From: a bacterium
GTDB lineage: Bacteria; JAJVIF01
Length of the DNA: 64,000 bases
Direction of reading: 5' to 3'
Assembly (NCBI GenBank): GCA_022072165.1
Contig: JAJVIF010000002.1
Span: 554,063-618,062 of the forward strand
The notes beneath the pieces are model-generated. The model saw only the letters and a list, made by a program, of their open reading frames with translations, did not search any database and was not told the origin of the DNA. Of this stretch, positions 56,880-64,000 are shown piece after piece. A program made the translations under genes and the position numbers. Position 1 is the first letter of the stretch; each line of letters begins with the position of its first letter.

Positions 56880-59638
56880 GACCCATCCGGTGCGTACTGG
56901 ATTAACGCGGCACCGCCGCCCGAGTAGAGCACAACTGGTGGTCCAGGATGGATGTCAACTCCTGACTGGAGTGAGTACAACGCGGTTGGACGATTCCCGA
57001 GTGGTGACCACTCCGCGTCCGTGATCAGACTGAATCCCGGCCCGCTGACCAGCGAGGCTCCGAGGTAGGACAGGTCCGGTCCCAGCCGCCATATGAATGC
57101 GTCATATAGTCCGACAGCGGTCTTGGCATCCACTCCGGAACCCGGGTCGAAGTCGATAGTCCCGTTGAAGCTCCCCCCCAGGAGGAAGGTGCCCGTAGCG
57201 CTCAGGCTGCCTGACGCCACATCGTCTGCACCACCTCCTCCAAAGGTCAGCACCTGTTCCCAGGTTCCGGAATCGCTGAACAGACTGACAAACCCATCGG
57301 TCTGTCCTGCGGACGCCCGGGTGGTGTTCCCGGGTCCGGGATCGAAATCGACGGAGGTCGAGAAGCTGCCGGCGGCATAAATCGCCTGGCTGACGGGGTG
57401 CTGGGCCAGCCCGGTCACCCGGTCATGCCCGGATCCTCCGAAGCCTGCCCCCCACTCGAACTGCCCCGAGGACGTCAGCGTCACCAGCCAGGCATCAGTG
57501 GAAGTACTGGCGGCGGTGTACAACTGCGTTCCGGACGTTGGGTCCAGATCTAATGTGCCATTCATGCTTCCACCGATCACCAGGCGATCCCCGCTGACCG
57601 CATTGATGGACCACGGCGAGCTTCCGCCTGTCTCGTTCCAGGTTCGGGTCCACTGATACTCCCCAGCGGGTGAGAACTTGCTCAGGAACGTGGTGATCCC
57701 GGCGGAGCTGCGGAGATCGGCCGTGGCCGTTGGATCAAAGTCCAGGTCTGATCCGGTAAAGTACCCCGCGATGTACAGGGCACTGCTGGCATCGACCAGC
57801 AGTTTTTGTCCGGCAGACTGAGGAGCTGCAGTCGCGCCTGTGCCGGTGAACGTGACAAAGTCCAGTGATCCCTCCGGCAGGTACCGGGCGATGAAAGCCG
57901 CGCGGTGCAGGCCGTTGTAGGCGACTTGGGTACCAGGACCAGGATCAAAATCGAGATCAGCCGACTGTGACGCTCCCACTAAGGTGAGCCGGCCAGCACT
58001 GTCGATTTGCAAATCCTGGACCAGGTCGGCGTTGGAGCCCGCCAGCTGAAGGACCGGGCCTGGATTCCCGATGGCATCAAACCTCGCGACAATGATGTCG
58101 AGATTGGCTTTGGGCACCCGCAAATCCAGGCAGGGTCCCGGGTCGACGTCAACAGTTCCGGTATGGCTGTAATAGGCAATCGCGATGGAACCGTCAGGAC
58201 CAACCGCAAGGGCGGTCCCGGAGCTGGCATTGGGATCACTGGCCCGGACCCAACCCTGGTAGGCCAGCACTTCGACCGGAAAAACCTGATAGCTCCGGAT
58301 GGGCAGCGCTCTGGCAGCAGAAGCGGCCAGCGTGGTGGGGTCGACCCCGAAGTGCAGTCCGCTATATCCCGTCGCCGATGGCTCCGGATCAGTGACCGTC
58401 ACCAGGGCATAGGTGACCTGGGGTCCGCCCGGTGATGCGTCACGGGTGATGGTGCCGGTAAACAGGTATTCATCGCCGGGGAGACCGGACCCCTGCTGAC
58501 GGGTCAGAGGAACCTGACCTGCCATGACGCCCGGTGCTTCTACCACCACCGTCGGTACGCCACCCGCCCCGGGTAGGATGGCATGAGGTGCCGGATTGTC
58601 CCAAAGGGTGTCATCCGGGGTCTCCGACGCCAGGGCATCCCAGTCCCGAACATGTACCGTAAAGGAGGCGGCACTCCCCGGCTGGTTCAGCAATTGCAAA
58701 CTCGCACAACTCTGGCAGCGCCCGACATCCAGCGCCCCGTGTGGCATCCGGTAGCTGAAGGCCACCGCATCCGGTGGGTCCAGCGGGAACCGTCCAGTGG
58801 CATCCGGGGTCCCTCGCGGGTCACAATACTTGATGAGGATGGCCAGTGGAATCGTGACCGGACCCGCCGCCAGCCGGTCCGCCCGGATCGCCAGCTCAAA
58901 TCGGACCGACTGTCCAGCATGGAGCATATCGAAACCGGTCCAGCCCTGACCATTGGCGCCGGCATTCCCCTGATTCCAGCCTGCCGCAGCGATGTCGTAG
59001 TTCCCCTGCGGCACGCCCCCATTGGAGAGCCTCTGACGATTATCCGCGGCTTCATCGACCAGCAGTTTGTAGGGGAACAGGTTGTTCGTAAATCCGGAAC
59101 GGAGGAGCAGGTCTCCCGTGGCAGCAAATCCATCCGGATTCCTGACCAGCGTTGGGTCGGTGTGGAGCCCCGCCTGGTCGAACGTGACGACTGTATTGTC
59201 CGACAGTATGAGCAGTCGTCCGGTATAGCTCAGGTCGGCACGATTGGCTGCCGTGATGGGGTCGCTAAACTTCGGGGCGGGGAACGGATGCCGATGCTCA
59301 AAAGTCAGAAGGAGATCGTGGTTGACATCCCGCTGGATACTGGCAACCCGCAGCGTATCCCCCCGCAGAAAGCGGGAGATATCGAGGTCATAGTAGCGAC
59401 CCTGACTGACAGCCTGACCGGCCCGTTCCGGCACAATCTGCAGATTTGCCTGCCCCGTGGCATCAATTAACAGCTCCCATTGCGAGGACAGATACTCGTC
59501 ATGAGCCAGCCCGGATTGCGTCACTGGGGCACCCACCAGGTCAGCTGACGGGGCTACACTGCCCGACTCCGGACGACCACAGGACAGGACGCAACCGAGG
59601 AGGCCGCAGGCAATCAGAAGCGTGGATTGAGATGCCAT
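56873..59638 (-). CDS. Giant lipoprotein, paralogue of the 23335 gene product
   Basis: 921 residues. Lipobox Cys20 (VLSC). The N-terminal half matches the other giant lipoprotein in order (RHPFPAP, AANRADL, GGVPQGNYDIAAAGWNQG, FDMLHAGQ, MPHGALDV). The second half has propeller repeats with the DFDPGPG marker (LDFDPGPGTQ, DLDPTSGTQ, DFDPGSG). No Ig-like middle region is seen. The pair shares a domain order seen twice in this window and nowhere else here. Only weak GGGA precedes the ATG; TAAAAT lies about 75 nt upstream with a TGCCAGA/TCTGGCA dyad in the leader. Confidence 0.75.
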   Translation of the reverse strand: MASQSTLLIACGLLGCVLSCGRPESGSVAPSADLVGAPVTQSGLAHDEYLSSQWELLIDATGQANLQIVPERAGQAVSQGRYYDLDISRFLRGDTLRVASIQRDVNHDLLLTFEHRHPFPAPKFSDPITAANRADLSYTGRLLILSDNTVVTFDQAGLHTDPTLVRNPDGFAATGDLLLRSGFTNNLFPYKLLVDEAADNRQRLSNGGVPQGNYDIAAAGWNQGNAGANGQGWTGFDMLHAGQSVRFELAIRADRLAAGPVTIPLAILIKYCDPRGTPDATGRFPLDPPDAVAFSYRMPHGALDVGRCQSCASLQLLNQPGSAASFTVHVRDWDALASETPDDTLWDNPAPHAILPGAGGVPTVVVEAPGVMAGQVPLTRQQGSGLPGDEYLFTGTITRDASPGGPQVTYALVTVTDPEPSATGYSGLHFGVDPTTLAASAARALPIRSYQVFPVEVLAYQGWVRASDPNASSGTALAVGPDGSIAIAYYSHTGTVDVDPGPCLDLRVPKANLDIIVARFDAIGNPGPVLQLAGSNADLVQDLQIDSAGRLTLVGASQSADLDFDPGPGTQVAYNGLHRAAFIARYLPEGSLDFVTFTGTGATAAPQSAGQKLLVDASSALYIAGYFTGSDLDFDPTATADLRSSAGITTFLSKFSPAGEYQWTRTWNETGGSSPWSINAVSGDRLVIGGSMNGTLDLDPTSGTQLYTAASTSTDAWLVTLTSSGQFEWGAGFGGSGHDRVTGLAQHPVSQAIYAAGSFSTSVDFDPGPGNTTRASAGQTDGFVSLFSDSGTWEQVLTFGGGGADDVASGSLSATGTFLLGGSFNGTIDFDPGSGVDAKTAVGLYDAFIWRLGPDLSYLGASLVSGPGFSLITDAEWSPLGNRPTALYSLQSGVDIHPGPPVVLYSGGGAALIQYAPDGSW

Positions 59639-59677
59639 GGCTGTTCCCAGACGAGCCGAGGATAGGAGAGCCGCCTC

Positions 59678-59710
59678 TGCCAGACTCACACTCGCGTCTG
59701 GCAATGCCAG
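59678..59710. promoter_or_regulatory. TGCCAGA half-sites in the leader of the giant lipoprotein
   Basis: TGCCAGA at 59678-59684 and TCTGGCA at 59697-59703 face each other, and a third TGCCAG follows at 59705. They lie just after the TAAAAT -10 at 59714-59719 (minus). Possible operator or mRNA hairpin. Confidence 0.4.
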
Positions 59711-59743
59711 CACATTTTATCGAATTCGGGTCAGACCACAGTT

Positions 59744-62083
59744 TCAGGGCGTTCGGACTTCAGTCCGGAGCGAGAAGATGACCTTGGTGCCCCGTCCCTT
59801 TTGGGAAATCACCTGCAGATCACCATCGATGTCCTCCGCCCGCTCCTGCATCCCGATGAGGCCGAAGTGGGTGTAGTCCCCGTTGACCGTCTTGTTCGCC
59901 TCGAACCCGTGGCCGTCATCCTCCACGATCAGGACCACCTCACCCGGCAGGTACTTCAGATGCACATAAGCGTTGCTCGCCAGGGCATGCTTCTTCACAT
60001 TGGTCAGAGCTTCCTGGGCGATCCGGAAGATGGCGAGTTCCGCCTCCGCGCTCAACGGCGCTTCGGTCCCCTCGACTATGAACTCGACATGGCAGTCGGA
60101 GAGTCCCTGGTTGGACTGCACGATCTTCTTGAGGGTGGCCGTGAGGCCAAGATCCTGCAGGGTCATGGGACGCAAATCGAAGATGAAGCCGCGGATTTCG
60201 TTGAGCGCTCCCTGCGCGATTTCCTTCATCTTGGCGAACTCACGTCCGACCAGCTCGGGCTTCTGCGCCATCATTTTTTCCACGAGATCAAGGCGCAGAA
60301 TCACATTGGCGATCGCCTGTGCCGGCCCATCATGAATCTCCCGGGCGATCCGTTGTCGCTCCATTTCCTGGGAGCGAATGATGGCGGATGACGCAAAGAA
60401 CTCCTGCCGCGAGGTTTCCCGCAGGCGCTGCTTCGCGGTCCCATCGACCTGCTTCATATAGCGCCGAAGATTCCCCTCGAAGAGGGCGACTTTCTCCAGC
60501 AGGTCGCTGTACCGCTGCGTGATGGCAGTCAGATTCTCGAGCAGGACGAGCTGCTTCCCCTGCATCTGACGCGCCTGGTCGAGGCTGGCGATGACTGCGG
60601 CCAGATCTGGGGTCCCCTGTTCCAGAATTCCGACCTTGTTGCCAGCGTCCATACCGACTGTGAACTCGCGACGCAGGGTGGCGGCCTGGTCCTCGAAGGC
60701 CGCCAGCTGCGCGCTGACGCCCTCGAGGGCTGACTGGACTTCCCGCTGAATCTGCGACTGGTACTGCTCCAGATACTGCTTGTACGACCAGAGTCCTTCT
60801 GACACCAACTGCAACTCTTCTGCGAGGGCAATGCCCTGCAGGCTGCTGATTTCCTCAGTCGCCGGAGGCGCATCAACCGGTGCCGTTTCGCCGATTACGT
60901 CAACCTGCTCGACAGGCCCCACGTCAGCGACGGCCGGAGCTTCGAGCTCAACTTCTACCGTCGCTTCAGGCACCGCTGCTGACATTTCCTGTGACGTGAT
61001 CACTGTCCCGCCTTTGGCCTCTGCGGGCACCTGGAAGGGATGGCCCTCTGCCGGTGCAATGCGCTCAGGCTGCCATTGCTCCACCGACTGCGGGCTCTCA
61101 ATCAGGGCCGATTCCATCTGATCAGGTACTACAGCGGAGACCTCATCAACTGCCGGGAATGCATTTGTTGCCGGGAAGTCAGCTGCCCCGGGCAGGACGC
61201 CTTCCGTTACTGGCGAGATGTCATCTGCGGCCGGATAAAAGGCAGCGCGCAGGGCATTGAGCTCTCCGGTTGGATGCGCTGTCAGATCGAAGGCGGTCCG
61301 TTCCGACAATGTCGGAGCCACTGTCGGCGGCTCCAGCTCGATGGAGTGCTCCGGAGCGGCCGTGGGATAGGAGTCGGCATAGAGATCGATGTCCCGATCC
61401 CAGACCCGGGTCTCCTGCAGGTCTGTCGCGTGGTCGATGATCGGCTCTGTCGCGAGTGGCTGGATCTCAACTGACTCGGACTGTGGCCAGTCGTTTGCGG
61501 AGTTTGGCGCTTCCGGGGGCAGCGCTTCGATGACCGGTTCGGTCACAAAGGGATTGAAATCTTCGACGGGTGCAGGGCCAGTCCCATAGGGCGCTGGTGA
61601 CTCCACCGCCGGGACCGCCGGCAGGGCAGCCTGGGCCGCAACCCCATCAACAAGCTCCGCAATCATGGGATGCCGGGGGTGCACATCAGGCTCCAGGGCG
61701 GTCTCGGCCGCGAGGGACTCCAGCCCCCACTCGCGATCGGGGACCTGCTCCTGCGCGGGGCCAAACCAGTCGGTCCGGGGATTACTTTCGGCTTCCGCCG
61801 CGACAGCAGTCTCCTGGTTAGACGCCTCGGTCTCCGGAACCACTGACTCATAGGCCAGCGGATTCACTTCGATGATGGGCGCGCCCCATTCAGGCTCGCC
61901 CGCCAGATCGTTCACCTCGATGATCGGCGCACCCCACTCAGGCTCCGTTGGGGCAGCCTTCGGACGTGCCCAGTCCGGCAACCCCGCCTGGGGATCCGGC
62001 TGTCGAGTGGCAGGAGCGGAGCTTTCCGCTTCAGCTGCCTTCTTTTTGTCTTTGAAGCCGAAGCGTGGGACGCCGAAACGCAC
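59744..62083 (-). CDS. Sensor histidine kinase of the NarL/DegS class with a long disordered N-terminus
   Basis: 779 residues from a GTG with GGGGAGG upstream. Residues about 1-400 are Pro/Glu/Ala-rich and acidic with a tandem EPEWGAPIIEVN repeat and no membrane span, so the kinase is cytoplasmic. A coiled-coil (about 430-560) leads to HisKA_3 (RIAREIHDGPAQAIANVILR, phospho-His in REIHDGP) and the ATPase (AIFRIAQEALTNVKKHA, EDDGHGFEA, FGLIGMQERAEDI, GRGTKVIFSL). DegS-like. No response regulator is next to it. Confidence 0.9.
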   Translation of the reverse strand: MRFGVPRFGFKDKKKAAEAESSAPATRQPDPQAGLPDWARPKAAPTEPEWGAPIIEVNDLAGEPEWGAPIIEVNPLAYESVVPETEASNQETAVAAEAESNPRTDWFGPAQEQVPDREWGLESLAAETALEPDVHPRHPMIAELVDGVAAQAALPAVPAVESPAPYGTGPAPVEDFNPFVTEPVIEALPPEAPNSANDWPQSESVEIQPLATEPIIDHATDLQETRVWDRDIDLYADSYPTAAPEHSIELEPPTVAPTLSERTAFDLTAHPTGELNALRAAFYPAADDISPVTEGVLPGAADFPATNAFPAVDEVSAVVPDQMESALIESPQSVEQWQPERIAPAEGHPFQVPAEAKGGTVITSQEMSAAVPEATVEVELEAPAVADVGPVEQVDVIGETAPVDAPPATEEISSLQGIALAEELQLVSEGLWSYKQYLEQYQSQIQREVQSALEGVSAQLAAFEDQAATLRREFTVGMDAGNKVGILEQGTPDLAAVIASLDQARQMQGKQLVLLENLTAITQRYSDLLEKVALFEGNLRRYMKQVDGTAKQRLRETSRQEFFASSAIIRSQEMERQRIAREIHDGPAQAIANVILRLDLVEKMMAQKPELVGREFAKMKEIAQGALNEIRGFIFDLRPMTLQDLGLTATLKKIVQSNQGLSDCHVEFIVEGTEAPLSAEAELAIFRIAQEALTNVKKHALASNAYVHLKYLPGEVVLIVEDDGHGFEANKTVNGDYTHFGLIGMQERAEDIDGDLQVISQKGRGTKVIFSLRTEVRTP

Positions 62084-62251
62084 GGCGGACCTCCCCGAAG
62101 GAGAGTCGGTGACTCCCTAATATCGATAGTGGTCCGCCTTTTGCGACATCCCGGCATTTGAGGCATCGGCCGGGTGATTCTCGCTGTGGTCTTGACCCCG
62201 ATACATCCCGATTAACAGCGGGGTCCCGGCCCGCGCGACGTTAGCAATGTC

Positions 62252-62734
62252 ATGTCTACACCTACCCACGCGGTCCTCGGACCGGCCACCACCATCCCTG
62301 CCATTGTTGACCGCGCCCAGGATGCCACCCGGCACGCCCACATGGGTGCAGCTGTCCTCGACTTCATTGCGACCGTCTCCCTTGAGTACGGCCGCTTTGA
62401 TGCGCGGCTGTTTAACGCCATTGTCGACTGGCTGGGACCTGTCGCCAGTGAGTTGAAGGTCACCGCGATCCTGGTGCCCAACGATGTCACCGATCCTGGC
62501 CTCCCCAACCATGAAGTGGTGGTCCTGGATACGGGCGAAGAGTTCTATCTCTTCACGACTGCCTGGAATGCCAACATCGGGCAGCCAGTCATCGTGTGCG
62601 CCCGTCCGCCGTTTGAAGGCTCAGGGCACCATGTCCTGCTGCACGCCACCGAGACCATCTTCAAAGTCTCCCTGAGCACTCCCGGCAGTCCCTTCCTGCC
62701 TGAAGTGCCCCACTGGATCCGCCGCGCCTCTTAA
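62252..62734 (+). CDS. Small soluble protein of unknown function
   Basis: 160 residues with an alpha/beta look: a helix-rich first half (AAVLDFIATVSLEYGRF) and strands (EVVVLDTGEEFYLFTT, QPVIVCARPPF). No motif that I recognise. The ATG at 62252 has no clear ribosome site. It is divergent from the sensor kinase gene. Confidence 0.6.
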   Translation: MSTPTHAVLGPATTIPAIVDRAQDATRHAHMGAAVLDFIATVSLEYGRFDARLFNAIVDWLGPVASELKVTAILVPNDVTDPGLPNHEVVVLDTGEEFYLFTTAWNANIGQPVIVCARPPFEGSGHHVLLHATETIFKVSLSTPGSPFLPEVPHWIRRAS

Positions 62735-62770
62735 GCAGCGGCTACGACTCTCAGCGGCACCCGTCGCGTC

Positions 62771-63559
62771 CTAGGGCGCGGCGGGTGCTGTGTTGTCGAT
62801 GACCACGATCATGACGCCCTTTGTTTTCAGCGCCTGGATGTCCTTTTCCAGCGTTTCAGCCTGCGTGGAGTCGAGCACCAGACGGTCGTTGAGCGTAAAG
62901 CCGGGATTGTCGATGAGTGGTTTGAGTGAAGTCAGGGGATTCCCACCGAGCAGCACCTGTTTCAGCTCTTTGAGTTGCCCCAACCCTTCAAGACTCGTGA
63001 GCTGATTGTTCCGGAGATTGAGATCTGCCAGGGCGGAGCAGCCCGCCAGGGGCACGACACTGGCGATGGCGTTGTTTTGCAAATTCAGGAGTTCCAGCGA
63101 TGTCATCTCCCCCAACGGGGCAATGTCTGCGATCTCGTTGCGTCCCAGATGGAGCCAGACCAGGCCGGTACAGCTCCCCAGGGGATCGATGTCGGCGATA
63201 CCGTTGCCCTCAAGGTTCAGCCCCGTGAGACTGGGGAGACTCCGCAAGGGTGCCAGATCACGGACCGCCTGCTCCTGCAGGATGAGGGTCCGCAGGGTGG
63301 TACAGCCTTCCAGTCCTTTGAGCGCATTGACTTTGGGCTCCGCTTGCGGAGGGACAGTCAGCGTTTCGATGCTGGCGAGATGAGTGGCGGTCACTTCGAC
63401 GGCGGGGAGACCGACCAGCCGGCTGACTACCTCGGCCAGGGTCGGATCCGGGATCGGCCCCGCAGCCCGGGGCGTCGTTCCGGAGCGCTGACATCCCATC
63501 AGGAGCAGGAGACCGACGACGAGGCAGCGGGCAACGAGCCAGAGTGTGATGCGGGTCAT
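62771..63559 (-). CDS. Leucine-rich-repeat lipoprotein
   Basis: 262 residues. Lipobox Cys23 (LLLMGC). From about residue 75 it has six or so LRRs of the internalin type with 22-residue period (LPSLTGLNLEGNGIADIDPLG, TGLVWLHLGRNEIADIAPLG, SLELLNLQNNAIASVVPLAG). An outer-face binding protein is likely. I chose ATG 63559 because TACGAT lies 7 nt before it. Confidence 0.82.
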   Translation of the reverse strand: MTRITLWLVARCLVVGLLLLMGCQRSGTTPRAAGPIPDPTLAEVVSRLVGLPAVEVTATHLASIETLTVPPQAEPKVNALKGLEGCTTLRTLILQEQAVRDLAPLRSLPSLTGLNLEGNGIADIDPLGSCTGLVWLHLGRNEIADIAPLGEMTSLELLNLQNNAIASVVPLAGCSALADLNLRNNQLTSLEGLGQLKELKQVLLGGNPLTSLKPLIDNPGFTLNDRLVLDSTQAETLEKDIQALKTKGVMIVVIDNTAPAAP

Positions 63560-63566
63560 AGGGGGC

Positions 63567-63572
63567 ATCGTA
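63567..63572 (-). promoter_or_regulatory. -10-like TACGAT of the LRR gene (leaderless)
   Basis: On the minus strand TACGAT, seven bases (GCCCCCT) and ATG 63559. Confidence 0.45.
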
Positions 63573-63587
63573 GGGGAAGTCTGGCGG

Positions 63588-63616
63588 TTGTGAGGGCGGA
63601 TGATGGGCGGTATACT
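63588..63616 (+). promoter_or_regulatory. Promoter of feoB
   Basis: TTGTGA at 63588-63593, 17-bp spacer, TATACT at 63611-63616. The start site would be near 63623. Confidence 0.7.
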
Positions 63617-63630
63617 GCGTCGGCATCGTG

Positions 63631-63649
63631 ATTGCGATTCATTCGCAAT
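63631..63649 (+). promoter_or_regulatory. Operator-like inverted repeat (Fur-box-like) before feoB
   Basis: ATTGCGA and TCGCAAT are perfect arms around TTCAT, 19 bp in all, at about +8 to +27 of the predicted transcript. A repressor bound here would block transcription; iron-dependent Fur-type control is the natural guess for feoB. Confidence 0.7.
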
Positions 63650-63674
63650 TACGAACTACCGGACCGGAGTCGCC

Positions 63675-64000
63675 ATGTCGACCGCAACTACGCCCGCCCC
63701 GTCTCCCCCTTCGCCGCGTGGCGAAGATGCCAGGCGGCAGGCTGCCCTCGGGACTGCTCCCGAGGGGAGCGCTACCCAGCCCCTCATCGCGATTGTGGGC
63801 AATCCCAACGTGGGCAAGAGTGTCGTCTTTCATCTCCTCACCGGTCAGTATGTGGTCGTCTCAAACTATCCGGGAACCACCATTGAGATTTCCAGAGGCA
63901 AAGCGACCCTGGGCGTACATCAGGTCCGGGTCTATGACACGCCGGGGATGTACTCCCTGTTGCCGGTCACCGAGGAAGAGCGGATTGCACGTCGCATTCT
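63675..64000 (+). CDS. feoB: Ferrous iron transport protein B, 5' part
   Basis: The first 108 residues of FeoB, cut by the window edge. After a 36-residue Pro/Ala extension comes the N-terminal G-protein domain: GNPNVGKSVVFHLLTG (G1), the switch-I Thr in NYPGTTIE, and DTPGMYSLLPVTEEER (G3). FeoB takes up Fe2+ across the inner membrane. CGGAG lies 4 nt before the ATG. No feoA is visible upstream. Confidence 0.9.
   Translation, partial: MSTATTPAPSPPSPRGEDARRQAALGTAPEGSATQPLIAIVGNPNVGKSVVFHLLTGQYVVVSNYPGTTIEISRGKATLGVHQVRVYDTPGMYSLLPVTEEERIARRI

Overview
This window is a high-GC, gene-dense stretch of bacterial chromosome with 65 protein genes (two cut by the window edges), one tRNA-Gly(GCC) and one candidate small RNA. 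I see no rRNA, CRISPR array, prophage or transposase. At least nine predicted lipoproteins, several secreted proteins, a GmhA-type sedoheptulose-phosphate isomerase and an ECF sigma / RseB-like module point to an envelope of Gram-negative type. Many core genes have low-complexity or extended versions of their family, and few neighbours follow textbook operons, which suggests a poorly sampled lineage. The sequence does not let me name the phylum.

Layout. 1-5 kb: AhpD-like protein, pyrF, FmdB-like zinc ribbon, tRNA-Gly, a RodZ-like HTH/membrane protein, and a MOSC / Tag-like / Tag repair cluster. 5-8 kb: the three-gene proton-translocating transhydrogenase pntAA-pntAB-pntB. 8-11.3 kb: a secreted dienelactone hydrolase and a sulfide-detoxification operon (ArsR repressor, rhodanese, persulfide dioxygenase-rhodanese). 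11.3-18.4 kb: gmhA with a glycosyltransferase, rsgA and galU divergent, small membrane proteins, a lipoprotein, and three intergenic islands of palindromic repeats. 18.4-31.6 kb: a sugar epimerase, a tandem pair of thioester-domain-like lipoproteins, a J-domain/TPR protein, a 1197-residue beta-propeller-repeat lipoprotein and several envelope proteins. 31.8-41.2 kb: secreted repeat protein, ECF sigma with zinc anti-sigma, an oligopeptide ABC importer (binding protein plus two permeases, no ATPases), SdpI-like membrane proteins. 41.2-47.7 kb: thiolase, cysteine desulfurase with a shortened NifU-like scaffold, thioredoxin-like protein, a candidate small RNA, a metal/cobalamin-binding-type receptor and an HNH protein with a histone H1-like tail. 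48-56 kb: a cation/proton antiporter behind a structured leader, a second ECF sigma module with an RseB-like protein, mscL, purEK, ispH. 56-64 kb: a second giant lipoprotein, a DegS-type sensor kinase, an LRR lipoprotein, and the start of feoB behind an inverted-repeat operator.

The strongest genome-wide signal I found is transcriptional. In about sixteen genes a -10-like hexamer (TACACT five times, also TATAGT, TAAGAT, TACGCT, TACGAT, TAGAAT, TACCCT) lies only 6-8 nt before the start codon, with no usable Shine-Dalgarno sequence, which predicts leaderless mRNAs. Genes inside operons or with a longer leader carry ordinary AGGAG/GAGG sites, so both translation modes coexist. This pattern also fixes several starts, such as GTG for rsgA and for the receptor at 46305.
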